Positions 63,795-64,000 of a stretch of 64,000 nt of DNA are shown here, one piece after another (position 1 is the first letter of the stretch; every line of letters begins with the position of its first letter). Under the pieces are notes generated by a model. The model was not told where the DNA came from and searched no databases. It saw only the letters and a list, made by a program, of their open reading frames with translations. The position numbers were made by a program, and so were the translations under genes. The stretch covers positions 13,832,108-13,896,107 of the forward strand of contig NC_088717.1 in the NCBI RefSeq assembly GCF_963576615.1. The letters run 5' to 3'. This DNA is from Watersipora subatra (taxonomy: Eukaryota > Bryozoa > Gymnolaemata > Cheilostomatida > Watersiporidae).

Positions 63795-64000
63795 ATGGCA
63801 GATTCTGAATTGGATTTAGATCTAGATTGTCATGGATACTGTATTAATGATTTTTTGTTCAGCCAGAGTTTCTTCGCTGACAAACTTTCAATACTTAACG
63901 TGAACTGCCAGAGCCTTAGAAATAAATTTTTTCTTTTTGAACAATTTCTGGCATGTTGTAATGTTCCTTTTGATGTTATTTGTGTAACAGAAACATGGTT
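63795..64000 (+). CDS. LINE ORF2 start: APE endonuclease, runs off window
   Basis: ATG 39 bases after the ORF1 stop. The 68 visible codons are open. After an acidic start (MADSELDLDLD), LSILNVNCQSLRNKFFLFEQ and FDVICVTETW form the first conserved blocks of the apurinic-endonuclease-like domain (Asn of NVN, Glu of TETW). The full ORF2 should contain endonuclease and RT. The intact 5' UTR, ORF1 and ORF2 start suggest a young, possibly active copy. Confidence 0.85.
   Translation, partial: MADSELDLDLDCHGYCINDFLFSQSFFADKLSILNVNCQSLRNKFFLFEQFLACCNVPFDVICVTETW

Overview
The window is AT-rich eukaryotic (metazoan) DNA and is almost entirely a graveyard of transposable elements. The mix of Penelope-like retroelements with hammerhead ribozymes, Helitrons, Ty3/Gypsy-type LTR elements, a LINE with a restriction-like endonuclease, an APE-type LINE and a spliced NHL-repeat gene fits an aquatic invertebrate, perhaps a lophotrochozoan such as a bryozoan or mollusc. 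That assignment is an inference from TE content; no diagnostic host gene is present. Nothing looks prokaryotic.

Layout. 0.5-1.2 kb: non-autonomous Helitron. 1.2-3.4 kb: Penelope-like element (PLE) with a hammerhead ribozyme. 3.7-5.9 kb: Gypsy pol remnant. 5.9-8.1 kb: unclassified repeat R1, whose larger relative R2 lies at 19.9-24.0 kb. 8.3-9.2 kb: 22-bp minisatellite. 9.6-10.1 kb: short Helitron. 10.9-13.2 kb: Helitron with a decayed helicase. 13.4-15.7 kb: Gypsy gag-protease fragment. 15.7-16.0 kb: Helitron 3' end. 16.2-19.2 kb: LINE with restriction-like endonuclease between TA microsatellites. 24.1-28.5 kb: inverted Gypsy remnant. 28.9-29.3 kb: purine tract. 31.5-32.3 kb: TIR element. 33.3-36.1 kb: Gypsy remnant joined to a second LINE fragment. 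37.2-38.4 kb: short Helitron. 38.8-39.2 kb: MITE. 39.57-46.71 kb: a full-length but broken Gypsy element with two LTRs and an ATAT target duplication. 48.2-49.3 kb: NHL beta-propeller exon, the only good host-gene candidate, with a frameshift. 50.0-51.1 kb: tandem array holding two hammerhead palindromes. 54.4-55.5 kb: decayed TE-associated ORF. 55.9-58.7 kb: small palindrome, then a large fold-back PLE pair. 61.4-62.6 kb: Helitron deletion derivative. 63.0 kb to the end: 5' end of an apparently intact APE-type LINE (ORF1 complete, ORF2 running off the window).

The most notable theme is a set of PLE-derived hammerhead ribozymes of at least three sequence types, most of them embedded in (TA)n tracts and arranged as head-to-head fold-back palindromes. 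Secondary themes are Helitron 3' termini with antisense tRNA-like segments, an unclassified repeat (R1/R2) with a conserved reading frame ending at a splice-donor-like site, and a Gypsy family whose copies carry Asn where catalytic Asp is expected in protease and integrase. Everything was read by eye; alignments, folding and database searches were not run.
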